Shown: positions 53,671 through 63,029 of the stretch, piece after piece | Layout: the number at the start of each line of letters is the position of its first letter | How positions within the stretch are numbered: position 1 is the stretch's first letter | Assembly (NCBI GenBank): GCA_022747635.1 | Contig: JAKTNV010000005.1 | Coordinates: 46,895,013 to 46,959,012 of the forward strand | Source: Hetaerina americana | Lineage: Eukaryota > Arthropoda > Insecta > Odonata > Calopterygidae | Reading direction: 5' to 3' | DNA length: 64,000 nt | The notes under the pieces: generated by a model | Told to the model about the DNA's origin: nothing | Databases searched by the model: none | Seen by the model: only the letters and a program-made list of their open reading frames with translations | Program-made: the position numbers and the translations under genes

Positions 53671-56220
53671 AACTAATGAATGAATGAAACATTACTTAGA
53701 TACTTCCGGCTTTGGAGTCCAACTTATGTTTTAGAAAAGTATATGATGATAATGTTGCTTGTATGAAAAATACTAACCAATGCGTCACCTGCTGTGGCCC
53801 ATCATGGTCTAAAATTTTCCCAAGGAGTGCGAGAATTCAGCATAAACCTTACGGAGATAGTTTCATTACCACCTGAATTGCTCTATTTTTTGGACATAAA
53901 TGTTTGACAATATGGCGTAGTCCCCACAGTGTAACCACATCCCAGGCAGATACCCTAACCCTACTGATAATACCACCGTCCATTCTATGTATGTATGGCA
54001 AACGTATTGCAAAAAATATTTTAGTTGCAAGCCTTCATGTGATGTCTGGGCGTTGAGGTACACCTTCGCAATGAAATAAGTGGTTAGTGCCATTTTTGAC
54101 CTTTATTGAATTAATAATACTAGTAAATATATTCTGCTCCACCTTATCTTGCCCAAATCGTTTTGATGTTTATACACTCTTGGCATTCTGACTTTCTTTA
54201 ATTCGCCCGAACATTCAATATTTGGTCAGCTTTTACTATCCACCCGACCATTGTTTCATGCATATCACGCGGTCGCAATTGCTTCCATGCCTTGCATGCC
54301 TGAAGTGAATGTACCACCTAGAACTCATGCATCCATATTCTGGTAGCCACCTTGTGGGTGAATGGTAGGGTATCATGTAGATGTATTGACTCATGAGAAT
54401 TGTTTTTGCCCACCTATTCTTCTTCACCAACATACTCGTATGAAGTACTTCACTATTTGATTCCATATTTTAATTACTTTAAAAATCCCTCATCGAATCC
54501 AGGGATACAAAAATCTCTGATATCTAGGTATGGCCCAAGACACATGATCATACATTATAATTTGTGATCGTATAAATTTGTTTGTGATCTATTCCGCTTG
54601 TAACGCCAATATTTAAATTAATATCATCCCTTTCATTCCACATAGAGTGAAAATTACTTGTCTCTCTATTATGCGTACGTGTATTAAATTTTAATCAGGC
54701 AGCGTTTACCTACGTTCCTTTCTCTCACAAAATCCGCGGAGTCCTTAATCCCCTCGCGAGTTTCAAGCACGAAGCATGCAGGGGTGCAGAGGTGGAGGTG
54801 GGAACATTTTGGTCGACTCGAACCGCCTCGCAGTCAGCCCTCTGTATGCACACGGCGAAGGGGTGGAGGGACGACCCAGTCCGCACGCTACCCGCCGTCC
54901 TCGAGCCGAATACATATTTCAGCTGAACTTTCTCGTCTGCCTCTCTCTCTCTCTCTCTCTATCACCCTTACCCCTCCAGTCTACCTGTATCAGTCTTTTA
55001 CATCGTTTTCTCTCTCCCTCGCCCCTTCCGTGGAATTACTCTAATGCGAACTGCACTCTACGGCTCCATAGAGATTAATCCCTTCATATGAAAGGGAAAT
55101 GGGCGCCGCTTGCCTAGGTCATTTTATATTTTTAATGTTAAACTAGTGATGCATTGAGGTAAAAAAATGCCCTTGTTTCGAATCCAAGGAGAAGCAGTAG
55201 CATACAAGCAGTCTACTAAGACCCTTGTATTAAATTCGTGCTGCTAAAATTGAAAACTACACCGATGTATTTGACTAAAAAAGACGAATTTTTATAGAAG
55301 CTACCTGGGATCTAAATTTTCTGTAGGGAGCCGCGGATTATCATTAATGACTTTCTGATTAAACAGCCATATTAATCATTTCTCTTTAGATGTGTCTCGA
55401 CATGTCAAGTTTAATTAGCGGAAAATTTGATGAAACGTGGAAATCCGTATGTATTTGATGTGTACATACAACAGTCACGTAGCACTATTTGTTTTTATTG
55501 TGATTATTACGTTCTTTACCCGCATAAGGTGCTTAAAACTGTGGATTCTTTAATAAACTCAAATAAATATATCACTTTTTAATGCCTAATAATGGTTTAA
55601 ATAGGTAAGATATACTGAAATAGTAACTCTCGACTGTGATTTAACCATTTGGTTTTAGGTATCACAACTAACATATTCTAATTAACATTGCTCTTTTGGT
55701 GACCCCTTATTCGCTGTTAACACTTTTACCATAATGCGTTCAATTAGCTGGATCCGTGTAATTTGTTCCTATTTCCGCTGGTGTGTTCTGTATTTGATCA
55801 TGTAATTGACTTTAAAATCAATTCTCGTGCATGAATATACTGCCATTCAGTTTTTAAATCAATGCGCTAATGTATCGGTGGAAAGAAAGAGAGGCAAGAC
55901 TTTCTGTAATTTTTATTCATTAATCAATATTTCATCTAACTTGTTCGACTTTAACAAAGCTCAGTCTCGGAGAAAACTATGATATTTGATTTCTCGTATG
56001 ATATTTATGATACCTAGTGAAATTATCCCTGAAAAATGATTTGCCATAAAAAATAACAGACTTTTACTCGAAATACTCGTAGAAAATCAAAATAATGAAT
56101 CACAACTAATAGTATTAATTTTTTTATTAAAAGAAATTATAAGGACATTCATCGGCACAAGTGGATTCACTTCTTCATAGAAAAATCGAGGCAAAGTATC
56201 GCAGAAGATATATTTGTTAT
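53671..56220. other. AT-rich sequence; CT-rich block at about 54750-55060
   Basis: The block near 54750-55060 has a short (CT)n at 54940-54960 and open frames of 86-100 codons without a domain. The rest is AT-rich with nothing recognised. Confidence 0.4.
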
Positions 56221-57148
56221 CAGGTAATCCGCCGGTTAAGTTAGGTTTGGGATTGATAAAACTACCAAATAAATAATTTGTTTCTCCCAACAAAAGAGAA
56301 CCAAACATCCTACTCTAAAAAAGGTCCCTCTGCATCTCTGTATACTTCCTTCATCCCATCCAACAACCCTATTCTATTCCTCCCCATTCCGCTTTCCTCG
56401 TTTACCTCATTTTCTCCCCTCTATTACATTCTTCAACATCCCACTGCCGATCAGTATGCTCCTCATCCATTTTTCCTGCTTCCTCAAGATTTCTCCTAAC
56501 AATCCCCTTTCCTTGCCCACCATACCTAGCACTTCCGCAATTGTTTTCCTTTCGGTCCATTTCACTTTCTCCATCCCTACTCCCACCCGCATTTCAAAAG
56601 CCTCCCATCTACGCCTATCATCTGGTTTCAGTGATCATGTTACCGTGCCGACAATAACTACGCTCATTATCAAAGTTTCGACGATCTTTTCTTCTCGTGC
56701 TGACTGACACGCTAGAGCTTGGTCGTTAGCAAACCTAACTGATTTTACGAATTCCCCTCCGAATTTTATTCGTACCTCCTGTTCTTTCCATGCCTCTTTA
56801 ATCATTTTTCCACATATACATTGAACAGCACCGGTGATAATGGACAAAGATGCCGATCCAGCCCTGCCCTACACCTCTTCCTAACACTGCCAATCCGGAC
56901 TCGCCATTCCCCACTCGAACCTGAGCAGTCTGAGACATGTACGGGTTGCGGATTAGCCTCCTGTTCCTCCAATCTAATCGTATTTTCTGCAATATACTCA
57001 TTAGTTTTTCCCAATTCCCACTATCAAACGCCTTTTTGAAATCTACGAAACAGGCTAAAACGTTCTGATTGTATTCTTTATTCCTCTCCATTATTGATCG
57101 CATTATTTTAATGGAATCACATCACGCGTACCTCTCCCCTTCCTAAAC
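56221..57148 (-). pseudogene. RTE-like retrotransposon copy C: reverse transcriptase and 3' end, deleted
   Basis: On the minus strand the copy starts in the RT domain (GRGTRD region) directly beside the (TA)n array. It continues through CFVDFKKAFDSGNWEKLMSILQKI and SQTAQVRVGNGES (57103-56798). After a frameshift come MIKEAWKEQEV and VRFANDQALACQS (56847-56635), where the FADD box is FAND, losing a catalytic Asp. Right after this the sequence jumps to KIVETLIMSV, skipping about 290 bp present in copy B. The tail EKVKWTERKT...VIEGRK and a 3' UTR ending GGCGGATTACCTG complete it. Inactive. Confidence 0.88.
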
Positions 57149-57387
<239 letters not shown>

Positions 57388-57502
57388 GGTAATCTACCGG
57401 TTAAGGTAGGTTTTTGGATGGACAAAATTACTAATTCAACAATTTATGACCCCTAGCAAAACACAACATTCCCCCCTACCTCAGTTCCCTCTTCAGCTCT
57501 GG

Positions 57503-57967
57503 TTACTTTCTTCCTCCCTTCATCTCGTCCAACATCCCTATCCTGTTCCTTCCCTTTCCTCTTTTGCCCAACATTCTCCCCTCAATTACAGTCTTCAACA
57601 TCCCGCTGCCGGCCAATACCCCCTTCATCAACTTCTTCTGCCTCCATAGGATTTCTCCCAACAAACCCCACTCTTCGCCCGCCATACCAAGTTCTTCCTC
57701 ATTTGTTTTCTTCTCTGTCCATTTCACCTTCTCCATTCTTCTCCACACCCACATTTCAAAAGCCTCCAATCTACGTCTATCCTCCTGTTTCAATGACCAC
57801 GTTTCCGCACCGTACATAGCTACGCTCCATATCAAAGTTTTTACGAGTCTTTTCTTAACATCCTTACTCAAAGTCCCCGTCATCAACTCCCTCCTCCTTG
57901 TGAAAGCCTCTTTGCCTGGCGCAATTCTTCTCCTTACGTCCTTACTACTTTGACCGTGTTGGTCCAA
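57503..57967 (-). pseudogene. Copy A C-terminal (post-RT) domain
   Basis: 154 codons nearly identical to the end of the copy B protein: LDQHGQSS-like start, RRRIAPGKEAFTRRRELM, WSVAMYGAETWSLKQEDRR, FEMWVWRRMEKVKWTEKK, MLKTVIEGRMLGKRGKGR. It is displaced in frame from the upstream part of copy A, so it is not translated with it. The domain is the usual thumb/C-terminal extension of this retrotransposon group. Its biochemical role is not evident from sequence. Confidence 0.85.
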
Positions 57968-58016
57968 AACACTACCGAGATACGTAAACTGTTCTGCCTG
58001 CTCTATTTTTGCCTTC

Positions 58017-58316
58017 CTATTTTAATGTTAAGCTTAGCCTTTTCTTTCTAGAAAATCGCATAACCTTTGTTTTATTAATATTGATTCTCATCCCATACCT
58101 GTCGCACTGAATTTCCAATTCACTCATCAATGCTTGCAACCCATTGGCTGACTGAGTTAGCATAGCTCTTCCTTTCTTACTTCCCGATAACGATTTTACT
58201 TTGCTGTATAGCGCACCGATTTCACCCTTCCTCTGCAGACTTTCCATATCCTCGCACTGCGTCTTCCACCATGCTTCTTTTGCCTTATTTGTTGCCCACC
58301 TCAATTTATTGTTCAA
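58017..58316 (-). pseudogene. Copy A linker fused across the RT deletion
   Basis: This frame continues in phase from the endonuclease region: KLRWATNKAKEAWW, then LYSKVKSLSGSKKGRAMLT. It jumps directly to QSANGLQALMSELEIQCDRYGMRININKTKVMRFSRKK. In copy B those two parts are separated by 915 bp (60046-60960) holding the fingers, palm and FADD box. The join (58155/58156) keeps frame. A frameshift then ends the frame at 58017, so the C-terminal domain continues in another phase. Confidence 0.88.
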
Positions 58317-58322
58317 TTCTTT

Positions 58323-59513
58323 TTACTTCATTTTGCCTAATTCTGTATTCATATTCTTCCATTTTCGCCGCTCATCCATCTTTTTAATCATCTCATCCGT
58401 GATCCATGGTTTCCTAGTCCTTTTAGCGTTGACGGTTCCAATAGTGTCTTTTGCGGCTTTAGACAACCCTTTCTTGATCATTTCCCATTTTTCTTTGATA
58501 GTACTAAGCTCTTTGCCATCCTCCATGATTTTCTCTACCGCCTGTTGGTATTCCTTCCTTTTCAACCAATTTAAAGCTTCTACATTCCATTTTCTTACTC
58601 TCCGCCCCTGCCTTATCTTTTTGAAACGGACGCTAAATTTCATAACAACTAAATTGTGGTCAGTGTCCGCATCCGCTCCCGGGAAGCTGTGCGAATTTAT
58701 TACACTGTTCCTAAACCTGTGTCTAACCAGGATATAATCTAGCTGATACCTTTCTAAGTCACCTGGCATTTTCCATGTATGCCTGGGTCTTTTGTGGTGT
58801 CTAAACCAAGTGTTGGTGATGACGAAGCGCTGTCTCCTGCAGAACTCAACTGCTTTCTCCCCGCGGTCATTCCTCGTGCCTGAACCGTATTCCCCGACTT
58901 CATCACCACCTCTTCCTTCGCCTACCGTTTCATTTCAATCCCCCATCACTATCAAATGCTTCCCTGCAGGATCACTTGCGATAATATCCTCTAACTGATC
59001 GTATATCCTATCGACCTCTTCTTCCTTGTGGTTGCTCGTTGGCATGTATACCTGAATAACAGCCAAGTTCGTCGGTTCCGCTATTATCTTTACTGGTAAT
59101 AATCTATCCGCTACCTGCTCTGTGTTGACTACGCTTCTTCCTACCTCTTCATTTGATACTATGGCAACCCCTCGTTGGCTCTTTTCCCCGCCGCTGTATA
59201 TTATTCTACACTGATCACTCAAGTAATCCCCGCTATTCTTCCATCTCACCTCGCATAGACCTAATATATCTATATTTCCTCTTTCCATCTCTCGCCTAAA
59301 ATTCTCCCATTTCCCTGTCCTCATCATTGTCCTAACATTCCACGTTCCTATTCTCACTAACTGGGTCTTCTTCTCCAGCGTCTTCTGTCCTGCTGCTGCT
59401 GGTTTTCCCTTGCAAGGGTTTCGTGGGATAACGACCGCGGAAGCCTTGCCTCCCCCGCTGCCGGGTACGGCACACGGCCGATTGGGCCGAGCTCCGTATT
59501 TGCCAGGACTCAA
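58323..59513 (-). pseudogene. APE-like endonuclease domain of copy A (nonsense mutation)
   Basis: The first 192 codons (59513-58935) contain a basic, Pro/Gly-rich leader of about 50 residues and the endonuclease start RIGTWNVRTMM (N59). LGLCEVRW (E88), SGGEKSQRGVAIV, VYMPTSNHKEEEVDRIYDQ and LIVMGD follow. The next codon is TGA where the family has Trp of GDWN, and the same frame then continues (NETVGE..., NDRGEKAVEFC) to 58323. That stretch includes LDYILVRHRFRN, the DTDH motif followed by NLVVMKFSVRFKK, and KRTRKPWITDEMIKK. So one nonsense change interrupts an otherwise intact endonuclease/linker reading frame that could nick target DNA in a living copy. A second stop lies at 58320-58322. 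Confidence 0.85.
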
Positions 59514-59824
59514 AATCTCTGTCTGTAGTCCATCATGTTAATCTTGGGAATGATAATCGAGGTGGTTTCCCGTTGCCTTCCTGAATAGTGTTTTTAACGC
59601 GACACCATTACCTTCTGGCCTCCCCACTGGGGTCAGACGCCATTGCAGCCGCCTCACTGAGGAACAGACGCTGCGTGGACTACCTTTTGTCTGGCTCCTA
59701 ATCGTCGACCTATCTGGCATGGGTGACCCTACTAGGAGCAATAATTATTACTCCCGCCAGCACAGCTCCTTGGGGTCATCGGTACGCACACGCCCTTCCA
59801 CCACGTCAAGGTTGTAGTCCGGGG

Positions 59825-59828
<4 letters not shown>

Positions 59829-59878
<50 letters not shown>

Positions 59879-59967
59879 ATATGCATATATATATACTTGT
59901 ATATATAATGTATATATATATACATTCATATATATATATATATATATTTATATATGATATATATACA
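59829..59967. repeat. Compound (TA)n array between copies A and B
   Basis: TA array with ACACACATACATATGCATAT and TTGTATAT interruptions. It separates the 5' end of copy A (minus) from the truncated 5' end of copy B (plus). Whether it is the tail of a third, lost element is unknown. Confidence 0.95.
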
Positions 59968-60037
59968 TATATATCTGTACAGCAAAGTTAAATCGTAAAA
60001 AGTCAAATCGTTATCGGGCAGTAAGAAAGGAAGGGCT

Positions 60038-61642
60038 ATGCTAACAGTTAGAGAGAAGGCGGGTAAGGCAATAGTTGACACAGGAAAGATCCAAGAGAGA
60101 TGGAAGGAGTATATAGAAGACCTGTATGGTAAAGAACTCAGACCAACAAAGTTAGACATTGAAAAAGAAAATGACGTAGAGGAAGACAGCTTAGGTCCAG
60201 GCATACTAGACAATGAGATAGAAAGGGCATTAAGGGAGATGAAACTAAATAAGGCCGTGGGGGTAGATAACATTCCCTTGGAACTTTTAAAATGCTTAGG
60301 AAAATGTGGGAGGAAGAGGCTATATGGGCTGATCCGTAGTATTTATGAGGAGGGAATCTGGCCGGAAGACTTTGTGAGATCAGTTTTAGTTCCCCTTCCG
60401 AAAAAGGTAAAGGCCACGTCATGTGAGGACTATAGGACAATTAGTTTGATATCCCACGCAGCTAAAGTTGTTCTCAGGATCATAAACAAATCGATAGAGA
60501 GTAGGGCAAATGATTACTTAGGGGATGATCAGTTTGGGTTTAGGAAGGGGAGAGGTACGCGTGATGCCCTTGCAGTAATGAGATTATTAATCGAGAGGAA
60601 TATAGAACACAACCAGGAGGTATTTGCCTGTTTCGTAGATTTCGAAAAAGCGTTTGATAGAGTGAATTGGGAAAAACTAATGAGTATATTGCAGAAAATA
60701 GGAATAGATTGGAGGGAAAGGCGGATAATCCGCAACCTGTACATGTCTCAGACTGCTCAGGTGCGGGTGGGAAACGGGGAGTCAGGATGGGCAGTGTTAG
60801 GAAGAGGTGTAAGGCAGGGTTGCCCATTATCACGGCAGATGTTCAACCTGTATGCAGAGGAAATGATCAAAGAGGCATGGGATGAACTGGAGGTAGGAAT
60901 GAAAGTGGGCGGGGAATTCGTAAAATCAGTTAGGTTCGCTGATGACCAAGCTTTAGTTTGTCAGTCAGCCAAGGGGCTGCAAGCATTGGTGAGTGAATTG
61001 GAAACTCAGTGCGATAGGTATGGGATGAGAATAAATATTAATAAAACAAAGGTTATGCGATTTTCTAGAAAGAAAAAGGCCAAGCTTAACATTAAAATAG
61101 GAGGGCAAAAACTAGAGCAGGTAGAACAGTTTACGTATCTCGGTAGTGTTTTGGACCAACACGGTCAAAGTAGTAGGGACGTAAGGAGAAGAATTGCGCC
61201 AGGCAAAGAGGCTTTCACTAGGAGGAGGGAGTTGATGACGGGGACTTTGAGTAAGGATGTTAAGAAAAGACTCGTAAAAACTTTGATATGGAGCGTAGCT
61301 ATGTACGGTGCGGAAACGTGGTCATTGAAACAGGAGGATAGACGTAGATTGGAGGCTTTTGAAATGTGGGTGTGGAGAAGAATGGAGAAGGTGAAATGGA
61401 CAGAGAAGAAAACAAATGAGGAAGTACTTGGTATGGTGGGCGAAGAGAGGGGTTTGTTGGGAGCAATCCTATGGAGGCAGGAAAAGTGGATGAAGGGGGT
61501 GTTGACCGGCAGTGGGATGTTGAAGACTGTGATAGAGGGTAGAATGTTGGGCAAAAGAGGAAAGGGAAGGAACAGGATAGGGATGTTGGACGGGATGAAG
61601 GGAGGAAGAAAGTACTCAGAGATGAAGAGGGACCTGATATAG
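60038..61642 (+). CDS. Reverse transcriptase with C-terminal domain, RTE-like (partial protein, no endonuclease)
   Basis: 534 codons without a stop. In order: an N-terminal RT segment with NKAVGVDNIPLELLK (about 71-85), EDYRTISLISHAAKVV (130-145), [12 protein letters not shown], and motif A CFVDFEKAFDRVNW with catalytic D201. Next come the RQGCPLS box (259-265), motif C RFADDQA (FADD at 300-303), NINKTKVMRFSRKK, and a post-RT tail with YGAETWSLKQEDRRRLEAFEMWVWRRM. It would copy element RNA at a nicked target. The upstream APE endonuclease present in copy A is missing, so this is a 5'-truncated copy. The Met at 60038 is an internal codon of the parental protein, not a true start. Position S265 is followed by RQ where related RTs often have TL or SP. 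Confidence 0.9.
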   Translation: MLTVREKAGKAIVDTGKIQERWKEYIEDLYGKELRPTKLDIEKENDVEEDSLGPGILDNEIERALREMKLNKAVGVDNIPLELLKCLGKCGRKRLYGLIRSIYEEGIWPEDFVRSVLVPLPKKVKATSCEDYRTISLISHAAKVVLRIINKSIESRANDYLGDDQFGFRKGRGTRDALAVMRLLIERNIEHNQEVFACFVDFEKAFDRVNWEKLMSILQKIGIDWRERRIIRNLYMSQTAQVRVGNGESGWAVLGRGVRQGCPLSRQMFNLYAEEMIKEAWDELEVGMKVGGEFVKSVRFADDQALVCQSAKGLQALVSELETQCDRYGMRININKTKVMRFSRKKKAKLNIKIGGQKLEQVEQFTYLGSVLDQHGQSSRDVRRRIAPGKEAFTRRRELMTGTLSKDVKKRLVKTLIWSVAMYGAETWSLKQEDRRRLEAFEMWVWRRMEKVKWTEKKTNEEVLGMVGEERGLLGAILWRQEKWMKGVLTGSGMLKTVIEGRMLGKRGKGRNRIGMLDGMKGGRKYSEMKRDLI

Positions 61643-61683
61643 AGTAGGATGATGGATTTTGTGTTTTGTTAGGAGTAATAAAA

Positions 61684-61696
61684 TATTTGTTTGGTA
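61684..61696 (+). repeat. Target-site duplication of the nested PLE, left copy
   Basis: TATTTGTTTGGTA, identical to 62858-62870. The flanking sequences join into the RTE-like 3' UTR when the insert and one copy are removed, as copies A and E confirm in outline. Confidence 0.92.
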
Positions 61697-61728
61697 TGTA
61701 GGACTTCAATTTCTCCCGGCGGATGATG

Positions 61729-61945
61729 GCAGTGAATTCTTCTCGGGATTTCATCCGGGTAATCTCCTCCATCTCCATCGCTGCCGACGTTTCGATGAAA
61801 TCCTTTTCCATCGTCATCAGGGCCGATGATGTCAGTCTGAAGGTGCCGGTTTATATATCCTCGGTGGTCATGTTGGGTCCCTTCTGATTGGCGGAGGCCG
61901 AGCACGTTTTCCCGCCTTTTTCAGGATTGGGTCCCATGTCCTGCT
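61729..61945 (-). repeat. Inverted arm of the PLE, left (217 bp)
   Basis: Reverse complement of 62641-62857. By eye I found no mismatch or gap over 217 bp. Contains on the minus strand the TATATAAA element and the hammerhead-like motif (61820-61786) also present in the right arm. Confidence 0.93.
61786..61820 (-). ncRNA. Hammerhead-ribozyme-like motif in the left PLE arm
   Basis: On the minus strand: CTGATGA, C, stem GATG-loop-CATC, GAAAC, GTC. Inverted partner of 62766-62800. The core strings fit the minimal hammerheads described in PLEs; self-cleavage is not demonstrable from sequence alone. Confidence 0.55.
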
Positions 61946-62636
61946 GGATCTTTCATCCTTGCTGCATAGAGCCAAAGTCATTTCCGACCAGCAGAGCCTT
62001 CCTGCAGAACTCGGACATCTGAAGAAGACATTCCGGGAAAATGGTTTCAGTCCGCGAGAAATCTCCATGGCCCTGAAAAGGGCCTTCGGAGAAAAAAGGG
62101 AGAGACGTGAAGAAGAGCGGAAACCGTTGGCCAACGCATTCCTGCCGTACATCTCTACGGTATCTGGCAAGATTTCGCGCATTTTGCGCAATCATAACAT
62201 ACGGACAGTGCACCTACCACCCAAAAAACTAAGACAAGTCTTAGTTCGCGCCAAAGACCCCGCCGGACTGAAATTGCCTGGTGTCTACAGCATACCATGC
62301 GAGTGTGGCGAAGAATACATCGGTGAGACGGGAAGAACGATTGAGACCCGAATTAAAGAACATAAGCGTCATCTCCGACTCTACCAACCATCAAAATCGG
62401 CGGTTGCGGAGCATGCCATTGATTGCGACCACGCGATACGCTGGGAAGAAACCAAAATGCTCCACCATTCCAAAGGCTACTGGGACCGCCTCACCAAGGA
62501 GGCAATTGAAATACGACTCTCTAAGAATAACTTTAACAGAGACGAGGGTTTCAGCCTAAGCAGGACATGGAACCCGATCCTGAAAATGGCGGGAAAACGT
62601 GCTCGGCCTCCGCCAATCAGAAGGGACCCAACATGA
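61946..62636 (+). CDS. PLE C-terminal protein with GIY-YIG endonuclease domain (5'-truncated)
   Basis: The frame is open from inside the left arm. The first possible start codon in it, TTG at 61959, is not convincing, so this is the 3' part of a longer gene. From codon 61959: LLHRAKVISD and a helical linker (LPAELGHLKKTFRENGF), an Arg/Glu-rich stretch, NHNIRTVHLPPKK, and then the GIY-YIG domain at about residues 107-205. That domain has GVYSIPCECG (GVY 108-110), EYIGETGRTIETRIKEHKRHL (YIG 120-122, R131), AVAEHAIDCDHAIRW, the Glu in LTKEAIEI and NNFNRDEG. In PLEs this domain nicks DNA for target-primed reverse transcription. All expected catalytic positions seem kept, but without the RT domain the copy cannot transpose alone. 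Confidence 0.88.
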
Positions 62637-62718
62637 CCTAAGCAGGACATGGGACCCAATCCTGAAAAAGGCGGGAAAACGTGCTCGGCCTCCGCCAATC
62701 AGAAGGGACCCAACATGA
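62555..62718 (+). repeat. 82-bp tandem duplication at the end of the PLE reading frame
   Basis: Unit 1 (62555-62636) and unit 2 (62637-62718) begin CCTAAGCAGGACATGG and end CCCAACATGA. They differ at about three positions in the first half. Unit 1 contains the last codons and stop; unit 2 lies wholly downstream of the stop. The left inverted arm matches unit 2 rather than unit 1. Confidence 0.93.
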
Positions 62719-62728
62719 CCACCGAGGA

Positions 62729-62736
62729 TATATAAA
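62729..62736 (+). promoter_or_regulatory. TATA-like element in the PLE arm
   Basis: TATATAAA lies about 37 bp upstream of the hammerhead-like motif in the right arm, and in inverted form in the left arm. PLE terminal repeats can carry promoters, so this could serve as one. With AT-rich DNA all around the evidence is weak. Confidence 0.3.
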
Positions 62737-62765
62737 CCGGCACCTTCAGACTGACATCATCGGCC

Positions 62766-62800
62766 CTGATGACGATGGAAAAGGATTTCATCGAAACGTC
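62766..62800 (+). ncRNA. Hammerhead-ribozyme-like motif in the right PLE arm
   Basis: CTGATGA (62766-62772), one C, stem II GATG / CATC around an 11-nt loop, GAAAC (62793-62797), then GTC. GCC before and GGC after can form a short stem I. This is the order of a minimal type I hammerhead with a very short stem III, as reported for PLEs. The unpaired C after CTGATGA is a departure from the strict model. Confidence 0.55.
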
Positions 62801-62857
62801 GGCAGCGATGGAGATGGAGGAGATTACCCGGATGAAATCCCGAGAAGAATTCACTGC

Positions 62858-62870
62858 TATTTGTTTGGTA
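62858..62870 (+). repeat. Target-site duplication of the nested PLE, right copy
   Basis: TATTTGTTTGGTA, identical to 61684-61696. Confidence 0.92.
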
Positions 62871-62916
62871 GTTGTGTCCATCCAAAAACCTACCTTAACT
62901 GGCAGATTACCTTTAA

Positions 62917-62955
62917 AAAAAATATATATATATAAATAAATAAAGAAATAAATAA

Positions 62956-62999
<44 letters not shown>

Positions 63000-63004
63000 T
63001 TATT
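62917..63004. repeat. TA/TAAA-rich array, 3' tail of RTE-like copy B
   Basis: Follows the copy B 3' UTR: AAAATATATATATATA, then several TAAA/GAAA units, then (TA)n up to about 62994, closing with TTTATTTATTTG. Confidence 0.92.
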
Positions 63005-63029
63005 TGTATAACCATTAAGAAAGTTATGC

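Larger units (their letters stand above)
57384..59828 (-). mobile_element. RTE-like non-LTR retrotransposon copy A, nearly full length but with an internal RT deletion
   Basis: On the minus strand it runs from a G+C-richer 5' leader (59828-59514) through the endonuclease (59513-58323), linker, a join that skips the reverse transcriptase core, the C-terminal domain (57967-57503), a short 3' UTR and a (TA)n tail. The APE-type endonuclease plus the post-RT tail (ETWSLKQEDRRRLEAFEMWVWRRM) and the simple-repeat 3' tail suggest the RTE/BovB-like group, of the kind often mis-annotated as craniofacial development protein 2. The clade is inferred from motifs. No clear target duplication was found. The 5' side ends at another (TA)n array. 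Confidence 0.85.
61697..62857 (+). mobile_element. Penelope-like element, truncated, with inverted terminal arms
   Basis: A 1161-bp insert flanked by exact 13-bp duplications. It is organised as an inverted copy of the element's 3' end (61697-61945), the C-terminal part of the PLE protein in plus orientation (61946-62636), and the 3' end again (62637-62857). This resembles the partly inverted pseudo-LTR arrangement known for Penelope. The RT domain is missing. The left arm carries 32 bp (61697-61728) beyond the point where the right arm stops, so the right 3' end is slightly truncated. Confidence 0.9.
62641..62857 (+). repeat. Inverted arm of the PLE, right (217 bp)
   Basis: Partner of 61729-61945. 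It starts inside tandem unit 2 and ends at CACTGC, directly before the right target duplication. Confidence 0.93.
59968..62916 (+). mobile_element. RTE-like retrotransposon copy B, 5'-truncated, interrupted by a PLE
   Basis: Begins in the linker (SKVKS-like) and lacks the endonuclease. It contains an open reverse transcriptase frame (60038-61642), then a 3' UTR split at 61696 by the nested PLE and resumed at 62871 (GTTGTGTCCATCC, then AACTGGCAGATTACC), and a TA-rich tail. The 5' edge has a small tandem duplication (AAAGTTAAATCGTAAAAAGTCAAATCG region, 59985-60010) that introduces a stop just before the first Met. The uninterrupted RT frame suggests it is younger than copies C, D and E. Confidence 0.88.

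Noticed and set aside
58935..59513. Reading the endonuclease frame as a host gene (craniofacial development protein 2-like)
   Set aside because: That name is commonly a mis-annotation of RTE/BovB-type retrotransposon endonucleases. Copy A also has the reverse transcriptase tail and a retrotransposon 3' end.
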